A DNA stretch of 30,142 nucleotides from CAYRMV01 sp964425255 (lineage in GTDB: Bacteria > Bacteroidota > Bacteroidia > Flavobacteriales_D > Crocinitomicaceae): positions 1-30,142 of the forward strand of contig CAYRMV010000027.1 in NCBI GenBank assembly GCA_964425255.1, in the 5' to 3' direction. Shown piece after piece: positions 7,758 to 15,733 of this stretch; the first letter of the stretch is position 1; each line of letters opens with the position of its first letter. The notes under the pieces were generated by a model that saw only the letters and a program-made list of their open reading frames with translations, had not been told where the DNA came from and ran no database searches. The translations under genes were made by a program, and so were the position numbers.

Positions 7758-10244
7758 ATGAAAAAAATTCTCTTTTTATTTCTTCTTTTTCAAAATATCT
7801 GCTTTGGTCAACAACATTCGCTTCGGAGTTCAGGTGAAATTTATCAAGCAATCAAAAAACTGAATTTCTTGGGATCGGTACTTTACCTTGCCGCCCATCC
7901 CGATGATGAAAACACGAAACTAATTGCTCATTATGCCAATCATGTTCATGCACGAACAGCCTATTTGTCTCTTACTCGAGGCGATGGAGGCCAAAATTTA
8001 ATTGGACCTGAATTGCGTGAATTACTGGGGGTCATTCGAACGCAAGAACTATTAAAAGCGCGTCAAACGGATGGTGGAATTCAATATTTCACTCGAGCAA
8101 ATGATTTTGGTTTTTCAAAAACACCAGATGAAACCTTTCAAATTTGGAATAAAAAGGACGTCTTGGCAGATGTTGTTCAAATCATGCGCGAATTCAAACC
8201 TGATGTTATCATAAATCGTTTCGATCACCGTACTCCTGGCACCACACATGGCCATCATACCGCTTCCGCATTGTTGAGCTTAGAGGCTTTTTCATTGGCA
8301 AATGACCCGACTCAGTTTAAAGATCAATTAAATTATGTTACTCCTTGGCAACCCAAACGAGTTTACTTCAACACATCGTGGTTTTTCTTCGGAAGTCAAG
8401 AAAAATTCGATGCCGCTGACAAATCAAATTTTTGTGCAATCCCAACTGGATTATATGATCCATTAACAGGATATTCAAATAGCGAAATTTCTGCTTTGAG
8501 CCGAAGTCAACATCAATCACAAGGATTTGGTACCAGTTCAAGTCGGGGTGCTGAAGTGGAATATTTGGAATTGATCAAAGGCACCATGCCAAGTGATTCA
8601 ACGGATATTTTCGAAGGAATCAACACCACTTGGACACGTATTCCAGGCGGAGAAGCAATCGGGAAAATTCTGAAAAAAGTGGAACAGAATTTCGATTTTC
8701 AACATCCTGAAAAAAGTTTACCCGAACTGGAAAAAGCTTATTTATTGATTGTTCAATTGAAAAATGATCATTGGCGAAAAATCAAAACGGAAGAAATCAA
8801 AGCGATCCTTCTTGCTTGTGCTGGTGTTCACCTCGAAGCAAATGCAGCCAAACACAAAGTAACAAAAGGAGAAAATGTAGCGCTTTCTATTGAAATCACG
8901 GCAAGACAAAATGCGAAAACACACGTAAATTCGTATCAAATCAACCAACAGTCTCGTCAAAAAAATAGTTTTGTCTTAAACCAAAATGAGAAGAAAATCA
9001 TCAAAGACACGTTGAAAATTGCGAATAATGCAATGCTTACCAATTCATATTGGTTGAATGAAGGCATAACGGAAGGCATGTATTTTGTCGAAAATCCTTT
9101 GTGGATAGGGAAACCCGAAACACCTGCATTCTATTCTGTTCAAATGGAATTGATTTTACACAAATCTCCGATAACATTTGAATTTCCGATTGATTTTAAA
9201 ATGAATGATCCTGTTCGTGGTGAAGTTCACAAACCTTTGGAAGTAATCCCCTCTTTTTCGGTTCAGCTTAACGAAGACGTTTCTCTTTTTCATGGAGCCA
9301 AAACCAAAGAAATTCGTGTAAATGTTCAGGCAAATTCCCCATTTGAATCAGCAACACTCAGCTTAAACACGCCCAAAGGATGGGAAATAAACCCCAAAGA
9401 AATTCAATTAAATGGCAAAGAATTAAAACCAAACAGCTCATTTGTCTTTCTCGTAACCGCAAATTCAACAAGTGAAACGGGAGAAATTTCACCCAAAATA
9501 ACAACATCCAATGGAGAAGAATTCACCTCCAAATCCGTGCAAATTCAATACAATCATATTCCTGAACAAACTGTTTTTCTTCCTGCTTCAGGTAAATTAG
9601 TAAATCTAGATTTGCAAACCAAAGGAAAGAAAATTGCCTACATCGAAGGTGCTGGAGATGGTGTGGCAAGTTCACTTCGACAAATTGGCTATGAAGTTAT
9701 CACGCTAACACCCGAACAAATTACAGCTGAAAAAATCAAGGATTTCGATGCCGTTGTTATTGGGATCCGGGCATACAATACAGTGGAGAGTATGGCAAAT
9801 ATTCAAGCGATTTTGTTTGATTATGTGAAAGCTGGAGGCAACATGCTTGTTCAATACAACACAGCTGGAAAACTAACTGTTAAAGATATAGCTCCACTTC
9901 CTCTTCAAATTTCGCGTGATCGAGTTACAGAGGAACAAGCCGATGTGCGATTTCTACTCCCTGACCATCCTGTTTTAAATTACCCAAACAAACTGACAAC
10001 AGCTGATTTTGATGGATGGACACAAGAAATTGGATTATATTTCCCCAATCAATGGGATCCAAATTTTCAAGCAGTTTTAAGTGCAAACGATCAAGGAGAG
10101 TCAGCTAAAGACGGAATTTTACTTGTTCTACCTTACGGAAAAGGACATTACATTTACACCGGAATCAGTTTCTTTCGCGAATTACCTGCTGGTGTTCCTG
10201 GAGCATTTCGATTAATAGCAAACATTTTATCCCTCGGAAAATGA
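7758..10244 (+). CDS. Exported PIG-L/LmbE-family deacetylase
   Basis: PIG-L enzymes are zinc-dependent N-acetyl hydrolases acting on sugars or glycoconjugates. This 828-residue protein has a signal peptide (MKKILFLFLLF, cleavage near CFG-QQ at 17/18), so it works outside the cytoplasm. The catalytic domain carries AHPDDE (H47, D49, D50) and GTTHGHH (H164-H167), the expected metal ligands. A beta-rich middle follows, including a NEW3/Ig-like stretch (SATLSLNTPKGWEI). The last 220 residues form a Rossmann/amidotransferase-like domain (IAYIEGAGDGVASSL, FDAVVIGIRAYN, GGNMLVQYNT). Large PIG-L proteins of this design are common in Bacteroidota; the substrate is unknown. The stop overlaps the next start in ATGA, pointing to one operon with the small membrane peptide and the symporter. 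Confidence 0.85.
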   Translation: MKKILFLFLLFQNICFGQQHSLRSSGEIYQAIKKLNFLGSVLYLAAHPDDENTKLIAHYANHVHARTAYLSLTRGDGGQNLIGPELRELLGVIRTQELLKARQTDGGIQYFTRANDFGFSKTPDETFQIWNKKDVLADVVQIMREFKPDVIINRFDHRTPGTTHGHHTASALLSLEAFSLANDPTQFKDQLNYVTPWQPKRVYFNTSWFFFGSQEKFDAADKSNFCAIPTGLYDPLTGYSNSEISALSRSQHQSQGFGTSSSRGAEVEYLELIKGTMPSDSTDIFEGINTTWTRIPGGEAIGKILKKVEQNFDFQHPEKSLPELEKAYLLIVQLKNDHWRKIKTEEIKAILLACAGVHLEANAAKHKVTKGENVALSIEITARQNAKTHVNSYQINQQSRQKNSFVLNQNEKKIIKDTLKIANNAMLTNSYWLNEGITEGMYFVENPLWIGKPETPAFYSVQMELILHKSPITFEFPIDFKMNDPVRGEVHKPLEVIPSFSVQLNEDVSLFHGAKTKEIRVNVQANSPFESATLSLNTPKGWEINPKEIQLNGKELKPNSSFVFLVTANSTSETGEISPKITTSNGEEFTSKSVQIQYNHIPEQTVFLPASGKLVNLDLQTKGKKIAYIEGAGDGVASSLRQIGYEVITLTPEQITAEKIKDFDAVVIGIRAYNTVESMANIQAILFDYVKAGGNMLVQYNTAGKLTVKDIAPLPLQISRDRVTEEQADVRFLLPDHPVLNYPNKLTTADFDGWTQEIGLYFPNQWDPNFQAVLSANDQGESAKDGILLVLPYGKGHYIYTGISFFRELPAGVPGAFRLIANILSLGK

Positions 10245-10351
10245 AAACGACTCCTGAAAAACGCTGGAAAAAAGAATACACACTAGTACTTGTCATTAAT
10301 GTAATGTTGCTGGTATTCTTTTATTGGTTCATGCAAAAATATACACGCTGA
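10241..10351 (+). CDS. 36-residue single-span membrane peptide between deacetylase and symporter
   Basis: A short frame overlooked by normal length cut-offs. It begins with the ATG of an ATGA overlap at the PIG-L stop (10241-10244). It ends with a TGA at 10349-10351 that overlaps the symporter ATG at 10351 (TGATG). The peptide starts MKTTPEKRWKKEY, a basic segment, then has one hydrophobic span (about residues 14-31, rich in V, L, F and W) and ends QKYTR. The charge pattern predicts the N-terminus in the cytoplasm. I know no named family for it. Several sodium:solute symporters have small membrane partners (for example DUF997/YhdT, DUF485 and DUF4212 proteins), so an accessory subunit is plausible but inferred. 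The double stop/start overlap is the main evidence that it is translated. Confidence 0.7.
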   Translation: MKTTPEKRWKKEYTLVLVINVMLLVFFYWFMQKYTR

Positions 10352-12045
10352 TGGAAGTAATTGATTGGATTATCCTGATTGGAACCCTTTTGTTTATTGT
10401 TATTTACGGAACATGGAAATCCCGTGGGAGTAAAAATATGAACGAATTTATATTGGGTAACAACGAAGCTAAGTGGTGGACTGTCGGTCTGTCTGTTATG
10501 GCAACACAAGCCAGTGCGATTACTTTTTTGTCTACTCCTGGTCAAGCGTATCACGACGGAATGGGATTCGTTCAAATCTATTTTGGTCTTCCCATCGCTA
10601 TGATTATTATTTGTATTGTTTTTATTCCATTGTTTCATCGCTTGCGTGTATACACGGCATATGAATTCCTCGAAGAACGATTCAACCTCAAAACGAGAAC
10701 TTTAGCTGCAATCATTTTTTTAATTCAACGCGGCCTTGGTACAGGTTTAACCATTTTTGCACCTGCCATCATCCTTTCGACCATATTAGGATGGGAATTA
10801 AACTATGTCATCTTCACAATTGGAGGACTCATCATCATTTATACCGTTTCAGGAGGAACAAAGGCAGTGAATGTGACGCAAAAACAGCAAATGTTTATCA
10901 TCATGTCTGGTATGTTTATCGCATTTTTCATGATTCTTTCCTATTTGCCAGACGACGTAACTTTTTCAAATGCACTGGAATTAGCCGGTGTAAATGACAA
11001 ATTAAACGTCCTCGATTTCTCTACAGATCCAAGCAATCGATATACTTTTTGGAATGGGATTTTTGGCGGTTTGTTTTTATCACTCTCCTATTTCGGTACA
11101 GATCAATCTCAAGTAGGTCGCTATCTTTCTGGAGAATCCATTCGTGAAAGTCAACTTGGACTCATCTTCAATGGAATACTCAAAATTCCCATGCAGTTTT
11201 TCATACTCTTAGTCGGAGTGATGGTTTTTGTGTTTTTTCAATTTCATTCTTCCCCATTGAATTTCAATCCGAAAGCGGTTGCAAGCATCGAACAAAGTAC
11301 CTATTCCGAAAATTACAAAAATTTAGAGGAAAAAAGCAAAACCATTCACGAAACCAAAAAAGCACTTCAAATCAATTATTTGCAAGCCGATGAAAGTAAA
11401 CGAGAAACACTTTTACCATCGATTCAACGCTTAAATCAAGAAGATCGGAAAAATCGGGAAAAGGCAAAAAAATTGATCCAAAAAGCAAATCCAACCATCG
11501 AAGCAAACGATAAAGACTATGTATTTATCCACTTCATATTGAATTACTTGCCAGAAGGATTGGTTGGTTTACTCTTAGCTGTTATTCTCTCTGCAGCTAT
11601 GTCTTCCTCTGCTTCGGGATTAAATGCACTAGGCACGACAACTTCGGTCGACTTATACAAACGTTTTCTAAAAGAAGAAAAATCGCCGATGTATTATGTC
11701 AAAGCATCCAAATTCTTCACCATTCTTTGGGGACTTATCTGTATTGGTTTTGCACTTTCTGCCAGTTTGTTTGAAAATCTGATCCAATTGGTAAACATCG
11801 TCGGTTCGATTTTTTATGGAAATGTGTTGGGTATCTTTTTACTAGCATTTTTCTTTCGGAAAACCAATGGAAACATCGTATTTTGGTCAGGAGTCATCAC
11901 GCAAATTTTAGTAATCGTCATTTACATTCTATTTGTTCATCAACAAGAGCTAATCAGTTATTTATTGCTAAATGTGATTGGATGTGTACTAGTTATTGCT
12001 CTTGCACTCCTAGGGCAACTATCTCTTAGACTTATAAAAAACTAA
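10351..12045 (+). CDS. Sodium:solute symporter family transporter
   Basis: SSS/SLC5-type transporters drive uptake of sugars, ions, amino acids or sialic acids with sodium. This 564-residue protein has about 12-13 hydrophobic spans. Family segments include WTVGLSVMATQASAITFLSTPG (residues 43-64), GGTKAVNVTQKQQ (168-180), SYFGTDQSQVGRYLSG (246-261) and MSSSASGLNALGTTTSVDLYKR (417-438). Between spans, residues about 308-388 form a highly charged, helical, coiled-coil-like insert (ENYKNLEEKSK onward) that is longer than the usual loop. The ATG at 10351 overlaps the stop of the preceding 36-residue peptide, so the TTG at 10324 is rejected. The substrate cannot be told from sequence; the operon suggests a product of the exported deacetylase. 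Confidence 0.88.
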   Translation: MEVIDWIILIGTLLFIVIYGTWKSRGSKNMNEFILGNNEAKWWTVGLSVMATQASAITFLSTPGQAYHDGMGFVQIYFGLPIAMIIICIVFIPLFHRLRVYTAYEFLEERFNLKTRTLAAIIFLIQRGLGTGLTIFAPAIILSTILGWELNYVIFTIGGLIIIYTVSGGTKAVNVTQKQQMFIIMSGMFIAFFMILSYLPDDVTFSNALELAGVNDKLNVLDFSTDPSNRYTFWNGIFGGLFLSLSYFGTDQSQVGRYLSGESIRESQLGLIFNGILKIPMQFFILLVGVMVFVFFQFHSSPLNFNPKAVASIEQSTYSENYKNLEEKSKTIHETKKALQINYLQADESKRETLLPSIQRLNQEDRKNREKAKKLIQKANPTIEANDKDYVFIHFILNYLPEGLVGLLLAVILSAAMSSSASGLNALGTTTSVDLYKRFLKEEKSPMYYVKASKFFTILWGLICIGFALSASLFENLIQLVNIVGSIFYGNVLGIFLLAFFFRKTNGNIVFWSGVITQILVIVIYILFVHQQELISYLLLNVIGCVLVIALALLGQLSLRLIKN

Positions 12046-12135
12046 AAACACAACTGAAAAAAATGATAAAATTGCAAATTTTTCATTTATAACTTGAAAA
12101 AATGCAAAAAATGTAGATTATTCAGATTAAATAAA

Positions 12136-12143
12136 TAAATTTG
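12136..12143 (+). promoter_or_regulatory. Possible -7 box of the DUF4143 ATPase gene
   Basis: TAAATTTG matches TAnnTTTG and lies 17 nt before the ATG at 12161, in a very AT-rich spacer (12046-12160). No TTG at the -33 spacing. Confidence 0.4.
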
Positions 12144-12160
12144 TGTAATCTTTTTGAGTT

Positions 12161-13453
12161 ATGAAAAATCATTTAGCACAGGTTGAAAAATTTAACTTCT
12201 GGAAAACATCTCCAGCAGTTGGTTTTTATCGAACCACCTATATGGCAATGCTAAAGAGTTTTCAAAACACACGTTTGGTAAAAGTTTTAGTTGGCCAACG
12301 AAGAACAGGGAAAAGCTTTTTGCTTCGGCAATGTATCCAAGAATTAATAAATAGTGGCGTTCCAAGAAAAAACACGCTTTATATCAATGCTGAATATGTG
12401 GAGTATGGTTTTCTCCAGAACTATATGGACCTTTTTCATTTTGTTGAAGCATATCGCAAAAAATTCAAACCCGAAGGGAGATACCATGTTTTCATCGATG
12501 AAATACAACTCATCGATCAATGGGAACGCGTGATCAATTCTCTTTCACAAGATTTTACACAAGACATAGAAATCTACATAACTGGCTCTAATTCAACGAT
12601 GCTTTCTGGAGAATTAGCTACCTTGTTATCTGGTAGATATGTTCAATTGGAAGTTTTACCATTTAGTTATCAAGAACATTGCGACTCGCTTCAGTTGCCG
12701 ATGAATCGAACCACATTCTTAGAATTCATGCAACATGGAGGGCTTCCCGAATTGTATCACTTGCCTTCCGAAGAATCACGAAGAGGATACTTAAGCGCTT
12801 TGCGCGATACGATCTTACTCCGAGATGTGATCCAACGATATCAAGTAAAAGATACGGTTTTGTTACTCGATCTTTTCAACTACATGGTGAACAATTTTGG
12901 GAATTTGACTTCTGTTTCAAACTTGGTCAAATATTGGGAAAGTAAAAAACGAAAAACAAGTTACGAAACCCTTTCCAATTATGTCAATTACATGTGTGAT
13001 ACATTTTTATTACACGAATGCAATCGATTTGATCTAAAAGGGAAAGAACTTTTAGGCGGTAACGTCAAACTATACTTAAATGACTTGGCGTTTCATACTT
13101 ACTTATTTGGTGGAACAAGACACGGACTAGGATATATGCTTGAAAACAGCGTTTATTTGATGTTGCTTGCCCGAACATTTGATGTGTATGTTGGTGTAGA
13201 CAGAAACAAAGAAATTGATTTTCTTGCGGAAAAATTTGGTCGTAAAATATACATACAAGTAGCTTATTCCATTGAAAATGAAACTACATTTCAACGAGAA
13301 GTGGATTGGCTTTTGAAAGTGAAAGACAATTACGAAAAATGGATCATCACCTTGGACGAAACATCAACCGAAAATTATGAAGGTATCCGTATCCTTAAAG
13401 CGTGGGAGCTAAACGATGAATTAGGAAAATGGGAAATGCGACAAGGTTGGTGA
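12161..13453 (+). CDS. AAA-family ATPase with DUF4143 domain
   Basis: This 430-residue protein has the AAA_14 plus DUF4143 architecture, a widespread family of unknown role. The ATPase part shows a Walker A motif GQRRTGKS (residues 45-52), Walker B HVFIDEIQ (109-116), a sensor-like TGSN (141-144) and SGR (157-159). LPFSYQEH and GGLPELYHL follow in the usual order. The C-terminal DUF4143 part ends with EIDFLAE and IYIQVAYS, a degenerate PD-(D/E)XK-like core common to this family. No signal peptide or membrane span. It stands alone between two unrelated units, preceded by 115 AT-rich bases with a candidate promoter, so it looks monocistronic. Family members are patchily distributed and often laterally moved. 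Confidence 0.87.
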   Translation: MKNHLAQVEKFNFWKTSPAVGFYRTTYMAMLKSFQNTRLVKVLVGQRRTGKSFLLRQCIQELINSGVPRKNTLYINAEYVEYGFLQNYMDLFHFVEAYRKKFKPEGRYHVFIDEIQLIDQWERVINSLSQDFTQDIEIYITGSNSTMLSGELATLLSGRYVQLEVLPFSYQEHCDSLQLPMNRTTFLEFMQHGGLPELYHLPSEESRRGYLSALRDTILLRDVIQRYQVKDTVLLLDLFNYMVNNFGNLTSVSNLVKYWESKKRKTSYETLSNYVNYMCDTFLLHECNRFDLKGKELLGGNVKLYLNDLAFHTYLFGGTRHGLGYMLENSVYLMLLARTFDVYVGVDRNKEIDFLAEKFGRKIYIQVAYSIENETTFQREVDWLLKVKDNYEKWIITLDETSTENYEGIRILKAWELNDELGKWEMRQGW

Positions 13454-13514
13454 AAAAATAAGTCTGAAATAATGAGATTCCATGAATTTCAAGTTTAGAC
13501 GCTAGAATATTTTG

Positions 13515-13522
13515 TACTTTTG
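13515..13522 (+). promoter_or_regulatory. -7 box of the oxidoreductase/M16 operon
   Basis: TACTTTTG matches TAnnTTTG, 16 nt before the ATG at 13539. An imperfect -33 candidate, TTTAG, starts at 13494. Confidence 0.5.
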
Positions 13523-13538
13523 AGTTTCACAATACAAT

Positions 13539-14495
13539 ATGGAAAAAAATCGAATTACATCTCTTTTCAATATACAATATCCCATCATCCAAGCAGGAAT
13601 GATTTGGTGCTCAGGGTGGGAATTGGCTTCGGCTGTTTCCAATGCGGGTGGTTTAGGAATCATTGGATCAGGCTCCATGTATCCAGAAATTTTGGAAGAA
13701 CACATCATCAAATGTAAAGCTGCAACAAACAAACCGTTCGGAGTCAATTTACCGATGCTCTATCCTGATATTGACAAACATGTAGCAACGATTATCAAAC
13801 ATCAAGTTCCGATCGTTTTCACTTCTGCTGGTAATCCAAAAACATGGACAAAGACCTTACAAGAAAATGGAATTACTGTAGTTCATGTTGTTTCAAGTGT
13901 AAAATTTGCCTTAAAAGCACAAGAAGCTGGAGTGGATGCGGTTGTAGCTGAAGGCTTTGAAGCCGGAGGACACAACGGAAGAGATGAAACAACTACTTTC
14001 TGTTTGATTCCCATGGTAAAAGAAGCCATTTCAATCCCACTAATTGCTGCTGGTGGAATTGGAACTGGACGTGGAATACTAGCTGCTCTAAACTTAGGTG
14101 CTGATGCCGTTCAGATTGGAAGTCGCTTTATTGCAACACCCGAATCAAGTGCACACGAAAACTTCAAACAAGCTGTTTTAGCGGCGAAAGAAGGTGATAC
14201 TTTGTTAACGTTAAAAGAACTCACTCCCGTCCGTTTACTTCGAAATCCATTCTTTGATGAAGTAATGAAAGCTTATCAAAAAGGCACTTCCTCTGAAGAG
14301 CTGGAAAAACTTCTCGGCAAAGGTCGAGCAAAAAAAGGAATGTTCTTGGGTGATTTGACAGAAGGTGAACTTGAGGTTGGACAAATTGCTGGTTTAATCC
14401 ATGAAATCAAACCTGCCAAAGACATCATTGAAGAACTTATTTCCGAATATAAACAGGCTTTAGCCGAACAAAATTCATCCAAATTTCAATTTTAG
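13539..14495 (+). CDS. FMN-dependent oxidoreductase, nitronate monooxygenase/FabK-like
   Basis: This 318-residue protein belongs to the 2-nitropropane dioxygenase-like TIM-barrel flavoproteins. Visible motifs are QYPIIQAGMIW (13-23), AVSNAGGLGIIGSGS (32-46), AEGFEAGGHNG (137-147) containing the conserved His at 145, and the phosphate-binding stretch AAGGIGTGRGI followed by LGADAVQIGSRF. Family members either oxidise nitronates or, as FabK, reduce enoyl-ACP with NAD(P)H and FMN. Sequence alone does not decide here, and the presence of fabI makes an essential FabK role less likely. It is followed after 2 bases by the first M16 peptidase gene and is probably first in that operon. Confidence 0.85.
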   Translation: MEKNRITSLFNIQYPIIQAGMIWCSGWELASAVSNAGGLGIIGSGSMYPEILEEHIIKCKAATNKPFGVNLPMLYPDIDKHVATIIKHQVPIVFTSAGNPKTWTKTLQENGITVVHVVSSVKFALKAQEAGVDAVVAEGFEAGGHNGRDETTTFCLIPMVKEAISIPLIAAGGIGTGRGILAALNLGADAVQIGSRFIATPESSAHENFKQAVLAAKEGDTLLTLKELTPVRLLRNPFFDEVMKAYQKGTSSEELEKLLGKGRAKKGMFLGDLTEGELEVGQIAGLIHEIKPAKDIIEELISEYKQALAEQNSSKFQF

Positions 14496-14497
14496 TC

Positions 14498-15733
14498 ATG
14501 ATCCATTTCGAACGATTTACATTACCCAACGGACTAAAAGTCATTTTTCACAAAGACCCAACAACCCCGATGGCGGTTGTGAACACCTTATTTGATGTTG
14601 GTGCACGAGACGAAGATCCAAACAAAACAGGCTTCGCTCATTTATTTGAACATTTGATGTTTGGCGGTTCTGTTAACATCCCTGACTTCGATGCTCCTCT
14701 TCAACATGCTGGAGGAGAAAGTAACGCATTTACATCCAACGACGTTACAAATTATTACGATGTCATTCCGGCGCAAAATATCGAAACGGCACTCTGGCTC
14801 GAATCAGATCGAATGTTGTCGCTTGCTTTTACAGAAAAAAGCTTGGAAACACAGCGCAGTGTTGTTATTGAAGAATTCAAACAACGTTATTTGAATCAAC
14901 CATACGGAGATGTTTGGTTGCAAATGAGACCGCTTGCATATCATGAACACCCTTATCAATGGGCAACCATAGGAAAAGAAATCAAGCACATAGAAGATGC
15001 AACCATGCACGATGTGAAATCTTTTTTTGCCAAACATTACAATCCAAGCAATGCTATATTGTGTATAGCAGGTAATTTTGAATTGGATGAAATAAAACGC
15101 TTAGTTGAAAAATGGTATGGCGATATTCCTGCTGGAATCAAACCTCCACGTATTTTACCTAAAGAACCTATTCAACATGAATTCCGTGAAAAAATCATCG
15201 AACGCAAAGTTCCTTCCGATGCTTTTTATTACGCATTCAAAATGCCCGAACGTAGATCGCCTGATTATTATGTTGCTGATATTCTTTCGGATGCTTTAGG
15301 TAGAGATAAATCTTCTCGCTTATATGTTTCGATTCAAAAAGAACAAAAACTAGTCACTGAAATCGGTGCATTTATAACAGGCTCACTCGACGAAGGATTA
15401 TTTGTCATTAGCGGTAAATTGTCTCCCGGAATTTCGTTTGAAGAATTAGATGCCGCATTGTGGAAAGAAATTGCAAAAATCCAATCCGAAATATTGGACC
15501 ATTCTGAATTGGATCGATTAAAAAATAAAATTCAAACAGCAAAAGAATTCCAAGAACAAGGTTTGCTCAATCGCGCAATGAATTTAGCTCTTTTTGAATT
15601 ACTTGGCGACGCAGATGGAATTAATCAAGAAGCCGAAATTTATGCCCGCATTCAACCCGAACACATGCAAAACATGGCCAATGTTTTATTAAATCAAACC
15701 AATTGTTCGTTATTAAAAGTCAAAGCAATATGA
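14498..15733 (+). CDS. M16 family zinc peptidase, catalytic subunit
   Basis: M16B peptidases are clamshell-shaped zinc proteases, often made of one active and one inactive subunit. This 411-residue protein has the inverted zinc motif H48-L-F-E51-H52 (GFAHLFEHLMF). The downstream glutamate ligand lies in VVIEEFKQR, near residues 122-130. The second half (SPDYYVADILSDALG, then SSRLYVSIQKEQ) is the usual C-terminal homologous domain. No signal peptide is seen, so it is either cytoplasmic or exported in an unusual way. It starts 2 bases after the oxidoreductase and its stop shares ATGA with the next M16 gene, fitting a heterodimer encoded in tandem. Confidence 0.92.
   Translation: MIHFERFTLPNGLKVIFHKDPTTPMAVVNTLFDVGARDEDPNKTGFAHLFEHLMFGGSVNIPDFDAPLQHAGGESNAFTSNDVTNYYDVIPAQNIETALWLESDRMLSLAFTEKSLETQRSVVIEEFKQRYLNQPYGDVWLQMRPLAYHEHPYQWATIGKEIKHIEDATMHDVKSFFAKHYNPSNAILCIAGNFELDEIKRLVEKWYGDIPAGIKPPRILPKEPIQHEFREKIIERKVPSDAFYYAFKMPERRSPDYYVADILSDALGRDKSSRLYVSIQKEQKLVTEIGAFITGSLDEGLFVISGKLSPGISFEELDAALWKEIAKIQSEILDHSELDRLKNKIQTAKEFQEQGLLNRAMNLALFELLGDADGINQEAEIYARIQPEHMQNMANVLLNQTNCSLLKVKAI

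Noticed and set aside
12046..12160. AT-rich spacer before the DUF4143 ATPase as a possible insertion remnant
   Set aside because: No inverted or direct repeats and no transposase fragment are visible; it looks like an ordinary AT-rich promoter region.
15703..15729. TTG start for the second M16 gene
   Set aside because: It lies inside the first M16 gene; the ATGA overlap at 15730 is the standard arrangement.
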